This document shows positions 10,701 through 18,977 of a DNA stretch of 64,000 bases, one piece after another. Within the stretch, counting starts at the first letter, position 1; every line of letters begins with the position of its first letter. The DNA comes from Vibrio azureus (GTDB taxonomy: Bacteria > Pseudomonadota > Gammaproteobacteria > Enterobacterales > Vibrionaceae). The translations under genes were made by a program, and so were the position numbers. The stretch lies in contig NZ_CP018616.1 in the NCBI RefSeq assembly GCF_002849855.1, positions 1,426,001-1,490,000 of the forward strand, written 5' to 3'. Below the pieces are notes generated by a model, which was not told the DNA's origin, did not search any database, and saw only the letters and a program-made list of their open reading frames with translations.

Positions 10701-11770
10701 TGGAGAAAGAGCTTCGCCGAATGACTGGGGTAGAAGTTCTGCGTGAAGAGTGGAATATGGAACAAGTTCCGGAGCATTTAAAGGTGACTTTCCGTGCCGT
10801 AGATCATAAAAACCGCAAGTTAAAAGAGAACAAAGATCTGCATGAATTGAAAGAGAGCTTAAAAGATAAAGTCCAAGAGACCCTTTCAAAAGTTGCGGAT
10901 GATGATATCGAGCAAAAAGAACTTCGAACATGGAGCTTTGGTGAATTACCTAAGGTATATCAACAAAAACGTGGGGGATATGATGTTAAGGCATACCCAG
11001 CGATTGTTGATGCCAAAGACAGTGTTGAAATTAAACTTTATGAAACGGAATTTGAACAAGTTACTGCGATGCAGGCGGGACAACGTCGCCTGATTTTGTT
11101 AAATGTCCCGTCGCCAATCAAATACCTGCACACCAATTTACCGAATAAGTCGAAGTTGGGTCTGTACTTTAATCCGTATGGTAAAGTTCTAGACTTAATT
11201 GATGACTGTATCGCGTGTGGTGTTGATAAATTGATCGAAGAGCAGGGCGGCTTGGTTTGGGAGCCTGAAAAATTTGACGCTCTGAAGGAACATGTACGTG
11301 CTGAACTTGGTGATACCGTGGTGGAAATTGCACAGCAAGTGGAAACCATCCTGACAACGGCTTTCAACATCAATAAGAAGCTGAAAGGCAAGATCGATTT
11401 CACGATGGCATTTGCGTTATCGGACATCAAAGCACAAATTGAAGGATTGATCTTCAAAGGTTTCGCGACAGAATGTGGTTGGAAGCGTCTTCCAGATATT
11501 CTGCGTTACATGCGTGCGATTGAGCGCCGTATGGAGAAGCTACCGATCGATCCAAACAAAGACCGTTTACACATGCTGAAAGTCGAATCTGTAACTACCG
11601 ATTATAAAGAACTACTTAACAAGATCCCGAAAGGCATGGTTATTCCAGAAAATGTTAAGGAAATCCGTTGGATGATCGAAGAACTTCGAGTGAGCTTTTT
11701 TGCTCAACAATTAGGCACTCCTTACCCAGTTTCTGACAAACGTATCAAAAATGCGATTGATGCCTGCTAA
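7739..11770 (+). CDS. hrpA: ATP-dependent RNA helicase HrpA (DEAH box)
   Basis: About 1343 aa, close to E. coli HrpA (1300 aa). In order: an Ala/Gln-rich low-complexity N-terminus, Walker A GETGSGKT (141-148), DEAH (238-241), SAT motif III (TSATID), QRKGRCGR motif VI, then winged-helix, ratchet and OB modules and the long HrpA-specific C-terminal region. It is a 3'-5' RNA helicase; in E. coli it helps rescue stalled ribosomes and process mRNA. I chose TTG at 7739 because AGGA sits 6 nt upstream. The longer reading from 7643 adds 32 residues unlike the family (YKPFYYLVFRLVCYNR) and has no good ribosome-binding site. Confidence 0.93.
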   Translation: MTSSQPSKKNPAEQQATPSAGVQNAKAKQANASQAQASQNAAPQAQVNNAASLRKALSQCMMRDRFRLSKRISGASKIKKDAARNAVFDEIALDIAKSMMVVEQRSRYQPTIEYPEILPVSQKRDDIAKAIEENQVVIVAGETGSGKTTQLPKICAELGRGKFGLIGHTQPRRLAARSVANRIAEEMETKLGEFVGYKVRFNDQISENTQIKLMTDGILLAEIQHDRFLNQYDTIIIDEAHERSLNIDFILGYLKELLPRRPDLKVIITSATIDPERFSKHFNNAPIIEVSGRTYPVETRYRPLSGDDDNDRDQLEGIFEAVDELCDEGLGDILIFMNGEREIRDTADALSKRNLKSTEIVPLYARLSAGEQNKIFQPHAGRRIVLATNVAETSLTVPGIKYVIDPGTARISRYSYRTKVQRLPIEPVSQASANQRKGRCGRVEEGICIRLYSEEDFESRPEFTDPEILRTNLASVILQMTALGLGDIQAFPFVEAPDKRNIQDGVRLLEELGAINAEAKDPVSQGGKKRLTSIGRQLARLPIDPRLARMVLESPKQGALKEVMIIAAALSIQDPRERPSDKQQSSDDKHKRFFHEDSDFLTFVNLWDYIQKQQKALTGNQFRKQCKQDYLNYLRVREWQDVYFQIHQSMREMEFKLNDEPASYHGVHSSILVGLLSHIGMKDQEKNEYQGARNARFHIFPASGLFKKQPKWIMSAELVETSKLWGRIIAKIQPEWIEPLAKHLIKRSYSEPHWSKKRAAVMAHEKVMLYGVPIVPKRLVNYGSIDPSVSREIFIRSALVEGEWETKHTFFKQNRKLLQEVEELEHKSRRRDILVDDDELFDFYDQRVSTDAVSGKHFDTWWKQASKENKELLNFEKEMLFKGDASHVTDLDYPNFWYQNNLKLKLSYQFEPGEDSDGVTVHLPLPILNQVEPAGFDWQIPGLRHELIVSLIKSLPKTVRKNFVPAPNYADAFLARVTPMEAPLLDSLEKELRRMTGVEVLREEWNMEQVPEHLKVTFRAVDHKNRKLKENKDLHELKESLKDKVQETLSKVADDDIEQKELRTWSFGELPKVYQQKRGGYDVKAYPAIVDAKDSVEIKLYETEFEQVTAMQAGQRRLILLNVPSPIKYLHTNLPNKSKLGLYFNPYGKVLDLIDDCIACGVDKLIEEQGGLVWEPEKFDALKEHVRAELGDTVVEIAQQVETILTTAFNINKKLKGKIDFTMAFALSDIKAQIEGLIFKGFATECGWKRLPDILRYMRAIERRMEKLPIDPNKDRLHMLKVESVTTDYKELLNKIPKGMVIPENVKEIRWMIEELRVSFFAQQLGTPYPVSDKRIKNAIDAC

Positions 11771-11950
11771 ACAAGCGGTACAATAGGCGGTATTCGCGCA
11801 GGGTTATTACGGCAATACTCATCCAATGGGGGAGGTGGGAACGTTTTAACCTTGCTCTAATACGATAAAACGAGGAAGCGTTATACCCCTTCCTCATATG
11901 TGTAACGCTCATGTTCTTCGAGTGAGCAATAATTAAGACAAAGGTTGATG

Positions 11951-12430
11951 ATGAAGAAAATTCTATTGGCAACTGCGCTGCTCAGTGCTTCTTCTATGGT
12001 AATGGCAGACTCATGGATTTATGGTGGTGCCTCTGTTGGTCAAGCTGATTACAAAGGCGAAACAGATACTTCTTACTCTGTACATGTCGGTACAGGCATC
12101 CTACCAATAATTGGTGTTGAAGCAGGTGTTACACAGCATGGTAAGTTTAAAGTTTCAGGTCATGAGACAAGACTAAAATCATACTACGCTGCTTTAAAAC
12201 CAAGTATTGATTTTGGTCCACTACATGTTTATGCGAAAGGTGGCCTTCACCAATGGGACAAAGATGTTTCTGGTGCAAAAAATGATGACGATTTAGACAT
12301 CATGTATGGCGTTGGAGCAGAATACTTCATCTATGGCCCTGTATCTGTAGGTGCAAGTTACATGAACTACACTATAGACAAAGATAACGTTGATACCTTC
12401 TCATTAAACGCGACGATACATTTCTTGTAA
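11951..12430 (+). CDS. Small outer-membrane beta-barrel protein, paralogue 1
   Basis: About 159 aa with a signal peptide cleaved near VMADSW. The mature part is a compact barrel of about eight strands of the OmpA-like/OMP_b-brl type, ending NATIHFL. ATG 11951 is preferred (AAGG 6 nt upstream) over the two starts before it. It is clearly homologous to the next gene: both have DSW(I/L)Y, then a variable stretch, then HVGTGI(L/M)P(I/L)IG and YAALKPS-type strands. No specific function is visible; such barrels serve in adhesion, membrane stability or serum resistance. Confidence 0.75.
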   Translation: MKKILLATALLSASSMVMADSWIYGGASVGQADYKGETDTSYSVHVGTGILPIIGVEAGVTQHGKFKVSGHETRLKSYYAALKPSIDFGPLHVYAKGGLHQWDKDVSGAKNDDDLDIMYGVGAEYFIYGPVSVGASYMNYTIDKDNVDTFSLNATIHFL

Positions 12431-12457
12431 TTATTGCTTTAATGGCCATTGTTTTAA

Positions 12458-12485
12458 AATACCAGCACTTAGCTGGTATTTTTTT
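12458..12485 (+). terminator. Rho-independent terminator after barrel paralogue 1
   Basis: AATACCAGC / GCTGGTATT stem with a 5-nt loop followed by a T run. It suggests the two paralogues are separately transcribed despite being adjacent. Confidence 0.85.
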
Positions 12486-12670
12486 GGATGAAAAACGGCA
12501 TTAGGTATATAGTTTAATTATATCTTTATCATAAATTTGTTCTCTAATCTCACTGATGTACTCATAGTCAAAGGAATCCAAATGATTGGGCATGCACACA
12601 GCAGCAGAGCAAATACATACAAGCGATACTGTGCCAATTTCACTTTAAATAAAACAGGGAAGGGATGGCG

Positions 12671-13186
12671 ATGAAAGGAAGAATCTCATTATTAGCATTG
12701 GCATTATGGGCATCACCCGTGCTAGCCGATTCATGGCTTTATGCTGGTGGTCAAATCGGTCAAGCACGTGTTGATGGTGAATCAGATCTCACTTATGGGT
12801 TGCATGTAGGGACTGGAATTATGCCACTCATCGGGCTTGAATTTGGCTATTTTAGGCATGGGAATATGGATTTCACATTCCATGGATTGAATGGAAATGC
12901 AGATCTTGCTTCTTATTATGCTGCTGTTAAGCCGAGCATGAACTTTGGACCTCTACACCTATACGCAAAAGGCGGCATTAACTCCTATAATATTGATTAT
13001 AAAGGTGATATTAGTTATTTATACAAAGATGATGGTATTTCATACATGTTTGGCCTGGGCTTAGAGTACTTAGTGTTAAAAAACTTGTCTGTTGGGGCCG
13101 GGTATCAAGTTTTTGGTTTAGAAATGAATAAAAAGAGTGAATTTCTTCATAGTCTAACCGCTAATATTACCTTCCATTTTTTTTAA
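12671..13186 (+). CDS. Small outer-membrane beta-barrel protein, paralogue 2
   Basis: About 171 aa, homologous to the gene before it. The signal peptide is cleaved near VLADSW; strands such as HVGTGIMPLIGLEFGYF and SYYAAVKPSMNFGPLHLYAK match the first copy. It ends NITFHFF, a BAM-type terminal aromatic. ATG 12671 has AGGG 6 nt upstream, whereas the ATG at 12665 abuts the Shine-Dalgarno. The two genes arose by tandem duplication followed by substantial divergence, mainly in loop segments. Confidence 0.75.
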   Translation: MKGRISLLALALWASPVLADSWLYAGGQIGQARVDGESDLTYGLHVGTGIMPLIGLEFGYFRHGNMDFTFHGLNGNADLASYYAAVKPSMNFGPLHLYAKGGINSYNIDYKGDISYLYKDDGISYMFGLGLEYLVLKNLSVGAGYQVFGLEMNKKSEFLHSLTANITFHFF

Positions 13187-13215
13187 AACCTACCTACGAA
13201 AATACAGCGAAACGA

Positions 13216-13266
13216 AACCCAAGTGACCTTAAACTAAATACAGTATCTTGAGGTTACTTGGGTTTT
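13216..13266. repeat. Dispersed palindromic repeat, copy 2
   Basis: AACCCAAGTGACCTTAA faces TTGAGGTTACTTGGGTTTTG between convergent genes. The trailing TTTT on the plus strand could make it act as a terminator for the barrel gene. Confidence 0.8.
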
Positions 13267-13317
13267 GTTACTAAAAAGCTATATCCACTCATATTCAGCC
13301 ACCAAGAGCGATGAAGT

Positions 13318-14925
13318 TCACGGGTTATGAGGGTAGATATTATCAAGTGGTAGGTGAATGCTCTCATTGTGCCACGGCATTTTTTTAAGGAATAATGAGG
13401 GAGAATGCTGTATGTATCCCGCGTTGTAACTGGCGTTAACCGTTGGCTCCACATCAGGACAGCGATGGCTAGTAATGTATTCCAATGCTGCAGATAATAA
13501 CCCTTCCTTAGGGTCTCCCAATAGCTGGGTAAGGTCATCACTAACAAGGCAACCTTCGACAAGATTATCTAAACCAGTATTTGCTGATACCTGGTTCTTG
13601 TCAGTTGGAATGAACCCGTCGTCAAACTGATAGAAACCTTTGGCATTGACGGATTGAAACTGTACGGTGAAATACATATTGCCACAGTTCTGCTCGGGAA
13701 CAAAACCATAAGGCTTGCCCAGAGTTGGTAAGCCAATCTGTATGACATCAATATCCACCCCTCGAAGGCCGTTGATTAATAATTCACTTGCAGAGGCGGT
13801 TTGTGCAGAAGTGAGGACAAATAGCCGTTGTGTATTGAGCGATGGTAAAAATGACTGAGTAGGCCGGTTGTTTTCCCAATCGATTTGGCGGTCGATAAAA
13901 TGGTATTGATTGTGCCCCTCTTGAGTGATGTGGACCATTTTGTCGTTATATATTAGTTCAGCAAAAAGAGAGGCTTCACCTTTACCACTGATCATATGAG
14001 CCACCTGAGCAGATTGACCGATTAAGCCACCTCCGTTATAGCGTAAATCAATGATCAGCTCGTCGATGTTTTGCTCTTTGAAAAGAGTAAATGCCTCAAT
14101 TAATGGTGTTTGAGCATGACTGACAAACGCATTAAATTGCATGTAGCCAATATATTTGTCTTGCAGGGGAATAACTTTAACGTTACGAACAGGCGTTGTT
14201 ATCACTTCTGTGACAGTTAAAGTGACAACCTTTGGATGAGATTCGGTAGACTGGAACATAAACGTTACCGCTTGGTTTAAATCAGGGGCACTCAGAACTT
14301 GATTAATCAACATCAGTTCCTCTTCGACTTCAGTGTTCACCACATCGATGCCGTTTATTTCTAATAATTGGTCCCCTCTAACAACCCCCCCCAATGAAGC
14401 TGGGGAATGATTATCTGTGTAAGCAATTCTAATGTCTCTTGGAGGTTGATTATGTAAGGTCTTAAAGTGGAACCCAAACCCAGCTTTTAGCCCTTTTATT
14501 TGAGCCTTCATGTAGTCGTCGTAAGAAGCTATATAATGAAAGCGATCTTTGAAACGGCCTTGAGGTGTTTTGGCTGAAGTGATCAAAGAAGCAAAATAAT
14601 GAGCGACGGTGTCATAAGTCTGAGGATCTGTATCGATGACTTCGTCGTACCAAAGATAGGTTTCGTGGTTAAATGCTCTGAGATACATCTTTTCCGAGAA
14701 AGTGGAACCATAACGATCAGGGTAAAACTTGCCATTGAAAGGGTCTGTACCCATTCTGGGTTCGTTACATTGATGTTTGAGCTGGTAAGAAGGGGTGGAG
14801 AAATCATCCATCGACCAAGACAGATCTGGGGAAGTGCTCTCTTTACATCCCCAAATGAATGCGAAGGGTAATACAATTGAGAGTAGTTTAAGTGAATTAG
14901 GTTTGAACGACAATGGCAGATCCAA
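13318..14925 (-). CDS. S41-family (C-terminal processing-type) lipoprotein peptidase
   Basis: About 535 aa. A lipobox FIWGC (Cys27) marks a membrane-anchored lipoprotein. A PDZ-like segment (about 145-245, RGDQLLEINGIDVV) precedes the S41 protease core: LIIDLRYNGGG, the serine-bearing TASASE (376-381) and the Lys404 general base in LGKPYGF. It is expected to cleave envelope proteins in the periplasm. The given start is TTG 14925 with no clear Shine-Dalgarno; a TTG at 14913 with GGA 7 nt upstream is equally possible, and both keep the lipobox. It lies 84 nt downstream of the PilW-like gene on the same strand. Confidence 0.85.
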   Translation of the reverse strand: MDLPLSFKPNSLKLLSIVLPFAFIWGCKESTSPDLSWSMDDFSTPSYQLKHQCNEPRMGTDPFNGKFYPDRYGSTFSEKMYLRAFNHETYLWYDEVIDTDPQTYDTVAHYFASLITSAKTPQGRFKDRFHYIASYDDYMKAQIKGLKAGFGFHFKTLHNQPPRDIRIAYTDNHSPASLGGVVRGDQLLEINGIDVVNTEVEEELMLINQVLSAPDLNQAVTFMFQSTESHPKVVTLTVTEVITTPVRNVKVIPLQDKYIGYMQFNAFVSHAQTPLIEAFTLFKEQNIDELIIDLRYNGGGLIGQSAQVAHMISGKGEASLFAELIYNDKMVHITQEGHNQYHFIDRQIDWENNRPTQSFLPSLNTQRLFVLTSAQTASASELLINGLRGVDIDVIQIGLPTLGKPYGFVPEQNCGNMYFTVQFQSVNAKGFYQFDDGFIPTDKNQVSANTGLDNLVEGCLVSDDLTQLLGDPKEGLLSAALEYITSHRCPDVEPTVNASYNAGYIQHSPSLFLKKMPWHNESIHLPLDNIYPHNP

Positions 14926-15009
14926 GCAAAAGGAACATAATTATAATTGTGGGTGGTAAGACAAAAAAAAGCCAACAATTCCAGTTGTCAGTAATGTTCA
15001 AACTTAACC

Positions 15010-15759
15010 TTAAACTAGGTTATCAAGGTGATCTTGATACTCTTCAGCGCTTACCATATTACCCAACGCGGTTTCGAGCACTACCATTAATTCGAGGTAA
15101 GCCTTGGTGGTACCAAATGCTTGATAAAAGTGTGACAAGTTTTTCTCAGCAGAGGGGTATTCTTCATTTTCCAACTGAAGCTTCGCTAACTGAAGTAAAG
15201 ACACTGGACGATATGGATCATGATCAATTGCGCGGCGAAAATTGTATTTCGCTTTCTCAGTCTTACCTGCCTTTAAAGCGCATAGGCCTGCGTTTTCATA
15301 GCTGTTCGGTACAAGCGAGTAGTCAGGTTGAGTAATTGCTTTGTTAAACATACTATCCGCTGCATCATATTGGTTTTTCTTACACAAAAAAGTGGCATAG
15401 TTATGTAATACATGACCATTTTTGTAATTTGTGTTCAGCGCAGACTGGTACATCTTGTTAGCTTTATGTTCATCACCGACACGTTCATAATAATGCGCCA
15501 TAGATAGCTGTGCTCGATAATAGTTAGGTGCGTAGATAAGCGCTTGCTGAAAATTTTGATAAGCACGAATCATATTACCTTGTTGAAGGTAACCAACACC
15601 AAGATTAACTCTTGATTCAGATAATTGAATTGGGTCGGCGACCTTTTGTGTTTGCCCATTTGTTACGGTAACGCAACCAGTGATGAACAACGAGGTTGTA
15701 TAGGTAAAGATCGTGCGTAAACTATTGAATAGATAAATTATTTTTTTATTGGGGGTCAT
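15010..15759 (-). CDS. PilW/PilF-like TPR lipoprotein (orphan paralogue)
   Basis: About 249 aa. A hydrophobic segment with lipobox ITGC is followed by about five TPR units with typical consensus residues (NLGVGYLQQGN, QQALIYAPN, NYATFLCKKNQYDAA, ENAGLCALKAGKTEKA). This closely follows the type IV pilus biogenesis/stability protein PilW/PilF, the pilotin that helps assemble the PilQ secretin. The usual neighbours of pilW (rlmN, rodZ, ispG) are absent, so this is probably a second, orphan copy with a different partner. Start ATG 15759 is preferred over the TTG two codons earlier, though neither has a strong ribosome-binding site. Confidence 0.75.
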   Translation of the reverse strand: MTPNKKIIYLFNSLRTIFTYTTSLFITGCVTVTNGQTQKVADPIQLSESRVNLGVGYLQQGNMIRAYQNFQQALIYAPNYYRAQLSMAHYYERVGDEHKANKMYQSALNTNYKNGHVLHNYATFLCKKNQYDAADSMFNKAITQPDYSLVPNSYENAGLCALKAGKTEKAKYNFRRAIDHDPYRPVSLLQLAKLQLENEEYPSAEKNLSHFYQAFGTTKAYLELMVVLETALGNMVSAEEYQDHLDNLV

Positions 15760-15765
15760 GACCAA

Positions 15766-16242
15766 TTCTGTCTATGTTCATATGTAAGTTTCTATTTTTA
15801 TAAAGGTGGCCTATCAATAAGTAACCTAATGATTCTAAGTGAAAAATGCATTTTTAAAATAGAAAAACTGCGAGTCAGTTTGCAAAGTTAACAAAAAAGC
15901 CTTTGAAAAATAATGTATTTTTCAAATTTAATTGAATTTATATTGATGTTGATTATTAGCATCATGACAACAAGCATTAATTAAAAGTTAAATTTAATAT
16001 TAAATAAAATTATTTTTTTGTTAAATGTCACACTTATGATCATTTATAATGATGCAAATAAATATAATAATTTTTTTGTTTCTTTGATGAAAAATATAAT
16101 CCAATAATTATATTGTTTTTTTGAATTTCTATAAATTAATTTTAAAATATTTATTTTTACTTTGAAAGTTGATATAAAAAAGGGGATTTATTGCTTTTTT
16201 AGTATTTAAAAATAATTATGTAAATTGAACATAGAGGTCTGA
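15766..16242. other. A+T-rich intergenic region ahead of the exported-protein cluster
   Basis: About 480 nt, strikingly rich in A and T runs. It separates the PilW-like gene from the cluster at 16243. No open frame or clear stem-loop is visible. Its composition is what nucleoid silencers such as H-NS bind, and it probably holds the cluster promoter. Confidence 0.5.
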
Positions 16243-18054
16243 GTGAATAGATTTATATTAATTTCCTTATTCATTAACAGTACGGTTTTATTCGCAGATG
16301 AATGTCCGATTACAATACAACTCACAAACTTTGAGCCCAAAAGTTGTTATTATCAATATAATGAAGAAAGTTGTAATGATGTGTGTGAAGCATCCGAATT
16401 AGATCATGACTTACAATGTTTTAAGACCATTGATGTGCCATGTAGTGTGAAAGATATTATTTTAGATAGTGTCGACGCATATGAAGAAAATTTGGGAGTA
16501 AAGTGGGTCCACATAACTCAGATATTAAAAAGTAAAAATATAATTGATCAACTGTTTCCTCAAGGAACAGTTATTCATCAGGATATGTATGAAAAACTTT
16601 ATAACTTTCACACTATTCAAAGAAAAACAGAAAAAAATAGCAAAGCAAGTCTTGAATTTAAAAAAATGATGTTTAGGTTGAGAAGAATTAGAAAAGTAGA
16701 GAATCTAACTGATGGTTTAAATCAAACTGCTTTATTCAACCGATATTCATTAGCTTTACATTTAGAGAAAGAAGTAAACGATGAGTATAATAATGTAATT
16801 TCCAAAGTGTCTAGCTATCCATTTTATAACTCAAATGAAGTTGAGAATATCCTTTCAGAACTAGAGTTAATAAAGAATAACAATTTGATGTTCTGGAACT
16901 TACTGAAAAATATAGATAAAAAACTTGTTATAGAAAGTAAGTATAAAAAATTAAATAAGAGGCTTAATAGACTTACCAATCGGATAAATAAACTGAGAGT
17001 AGATAAGAGGCAGAAATTTTTCCAAAAAGTAAATATTGACTTTTTAGAAGCAAATATTTCAATGTTTTGGTGTGGTGAAGTCTCTAAAGAAGTATGCATT
17101 CAGCCGTTAAATCAGGTAGATCCACCTTTATTCTACAATGGCGTTGACCAACAATTAACATATTTTGAAGATAAGCTTTTTATGATTGAGGGAGAATTAA
17201 ACACCTATGAATTGAGTGCAAATTATGATGGAGAATCTAGCCAGAATGATGAAGATCCAAAAATAAATATCTCTGGTTTTTTGGAGGAAAAGCTGTCTAA
17301 TTACATGAATAATTCTACAAATAATAACTTAAGTTACTTAGAAGCGGCGATTAATGTAGCATTTTTATCTATCAATCGTGATGGAAATACTATTTTTGAT
17401 GAATTAAACAATAATTCGGAAGCTGAATTTATTGGTCGAGTTTACACACATCCTATTGAAAATGAACCTCTATGGTTATGCGATGATTATTTAAAAACAG
17501 AACCTGAAATAAAATCTCTGAGTATAAAAAGTGTAGAAGTAATTAAAGATTTAAAGAGAGTAATGCAAGAGATTAGACTACAAGGACATAACCAAGATCT
17601 GAAGTTACGAATTTTTCAATTGGTGAATGAAAAAAATAAGCTATTAAAAAGATTAGAATCATTAAAAGCAATAAATAATTTCAAAAAAGACAGAGAGATA
17701 AATGTATTTTGGCGTTTAAATAATGATACAACAAAGTTTAGTGAAGAAATTAAAAATGTTGATATTTTATATTTGTCCATGAACGGAGTACATTGGATAC
17801 CTAGCTTTTATAATGAGATACAGGCGTTAACAGGTGTTAAAGAACTAGGAACGATGAGAGGAAGTTTCTTACCAAGTGGGAGTGGTGAAATTTCTACCAT
17901 GAATACAATAAAAATGAAACTTGAAAAGTCTGCCTATCGAGCTTGTACAAACGATGATAATGAAATAAAGATGATCATTTCCGTAACTAATAATCAAGGT
18001 AAAGTAAATCAATATACTTTAACAGCAAATATAAATAATAGGAACTTTCAATGA
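16243..18054 (+). CDS. Unrecognised exported coiled-coil protein, cluster gene 1
   Basis: 603 aa, not recognised. A signal peptide (about 1-18, cleaved near LFADE) precedes a cysteine-rich N-terminal segment with about six Cys in the first 60 mature residues. Long lysine/glutamate-rich helical stretches with coiled-coil character follow (about 125-270 and 425-485). The C-terminal about 100 residues look like a separate globular domain (GVHWIPSFYNEI). The start is GTG with AGAGG 5 nt upstream. The stop overlaps the next start by 4 nt (ATGA), showing an operon. Codon usage is A+T-rich, unlike flanking genes. No enzyme motif is seen. Confidence 0.75.
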   Translation: MNRFILISLFINSTVLFADECPITIQLTNFEPKSCYYQYNEESCNDVCEASELDHDLQCFKTIDVPCSVKDIILDSVDAYEENLGVKWVHITQILKSKNIIDQLFPQGTVIHQDMYEKLYNFHTIQRKTEKNSKASLEFKKMMFRLRRIRKVENLTDGLNQTALFNRYSLALHLEKEVNDEYNNVISKVSSYPFYNSNEVENILSELELIKNNNLMFWNLLKNIDKKLVIESKYKKLNKRLNRLTNRINKLRVDKRQKFFQKVNIDFLEANISMFWCGEVSKEVCIQPLNQVDPPLFYNGVDQQLTYFEDKLFMIEGELNTYELSANYDGESSQNDEDPKINISGFLEEKLSNYMNNSTNNNLSYLEAAINVAFLSINRDGNTIFDELNNNSEAEFIGRVYTHPIENEPLWLCDDYLKTEPEIKSLSIKSVEVIKDLKRVMQEIRLQGHNQDLKLRIFQLVNEKNKLLKRLESLKAINNFKKDREINVFWRLNNDTTKFSEEIKNVDILYLSMNGVHWIPSFYNEIQALTGVKELGTMRGSFLPSGSGEISTMNTIKMKLEKSAYRACTNDDNEIKMIISVTNNQGKVNQYTLTANINNRNFQ

Positions 18055-18953
18055 AATTTAAAATGCTATTTTTATTCTCTCTAATTATATCAGCCAGTAA
18101 ATCTTTTTCAGGGGAAGTCATCTTTAGTGCGGAGAGGGACTGTAAAAGGGTTGAAATGTCGAATGGAACTCGATTCACACCAAAATGTAAATTTGATCCA
18201 GAAAAAACCATTACACCTAATTACCTTAAAGAAAACACTAAGTTTAAAGATCTTAGTTACAAGACAAAGTTAGAGTATAACTTTACATGTGAGTCACTTA
18301 GGCCCCTTAATCTAAACTTTTCAATGTATGATAGTAAAAGAGAAAAGTTAAATATCAGTGTATCTGCTGATCGTATAGAGAAGAATCAATTTGCAACGGT
18401 AAACCATAAATATGAGCAATTAAAAGTGAAATTCAATCGAATGGATGGGCTTTCAGGTTTTCAAGTTATGAAACCTGGATGTTTAATGGTAGTTGATAGT
18501 ATTACATCATATCCAGACCCTTATTCAATTAATACATATATAGATGGTCTAAATACACGTGATAATTGGATCGCTTTTTTGTTAAGTAGTACAGCTCCAT
18601 CATCAAACTATATAACGGTAAGGCATACTTTAGAGATGACAATTAATTTCTTGAAAAGATTTGCTCAAAATAGTGATGATTTTCTGGATAGAATTGAAGC
18701 TGAAGGATTAGTAAGTAAATTAGAACAAGCACAAGAGGAACTATACGTAAGTTGTGAAAGTGGTGAACTTAATTACTGCAGTCAAGAGATACAGAGAGTA
18801 CTTGTTATATTTAGATTGGAAGATTCTAAGGTGAAAAGATCAAAACAGGAGGTGAAATTATTTATAGAAAAACAAATAAGGTGGTTGGAAAATAATGGAA
18901 ATATATTAGATGAAGATTTGAAAGAGTTAAAAGATATACACAATAAGCTCTAA
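18051..18953 (+). CDS. Unrecognised exported protein, cluster gene 2
   Basis: 300 aa, not recognised. A signal peptide ends near SKSFSG. The first two-thirds appear beta-rich with several cysteines (ERDCKRVEM, TPKCKFDP, NFTCESL, KPGCLMV). The last third is helical and charged (LEQAQEELYVSCESGELNYC, then a Lys/Glu-rich tail). It is translationally coupled to gene 1 through an ATGA overlap, so the two products are probably made in similar amounts and may interact in the periplasm or at the surface. Confidence 0.72.
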   Translation: MKFKMLFLFSLIISASKSFSGEVIFSAERDCKRVEMSNGTRFTPKCKFDPEKTITPNYLKENTKFKDLSYKTKLEYNFTCESLRPLNLNFSMYDSKREKLNISVSADRIEKNQFATVNHKYEQLKVKFNRMDGLSGFQVMKPGCLMVVDSITSYPDPYSINTYIDGLNTRDNWIAFLLSSTAPSSNYITVRHTLEMTINFLKRFAQNSDDFLDRIEAEGLVSKLEQAQEELYVSCESGELNYCSQEIQRVLVIFRLEDSKVKRSKQEVKLFIEKQIRWLENNGNILDEDLKELKDIHNKL

Positions 18954-18977
18954 TAGATTTAAAATAAGGAATAATTT

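Noticed and set aside
11038..11457. 139-aa minus-strand frame
   Set aside because: It lies entirely inside hrpA in antisense.
14913..15335. 140-aa plus-strand frame
   Set aside because: It overlaps the end of the PilW-like gene in antisense and has no family features.
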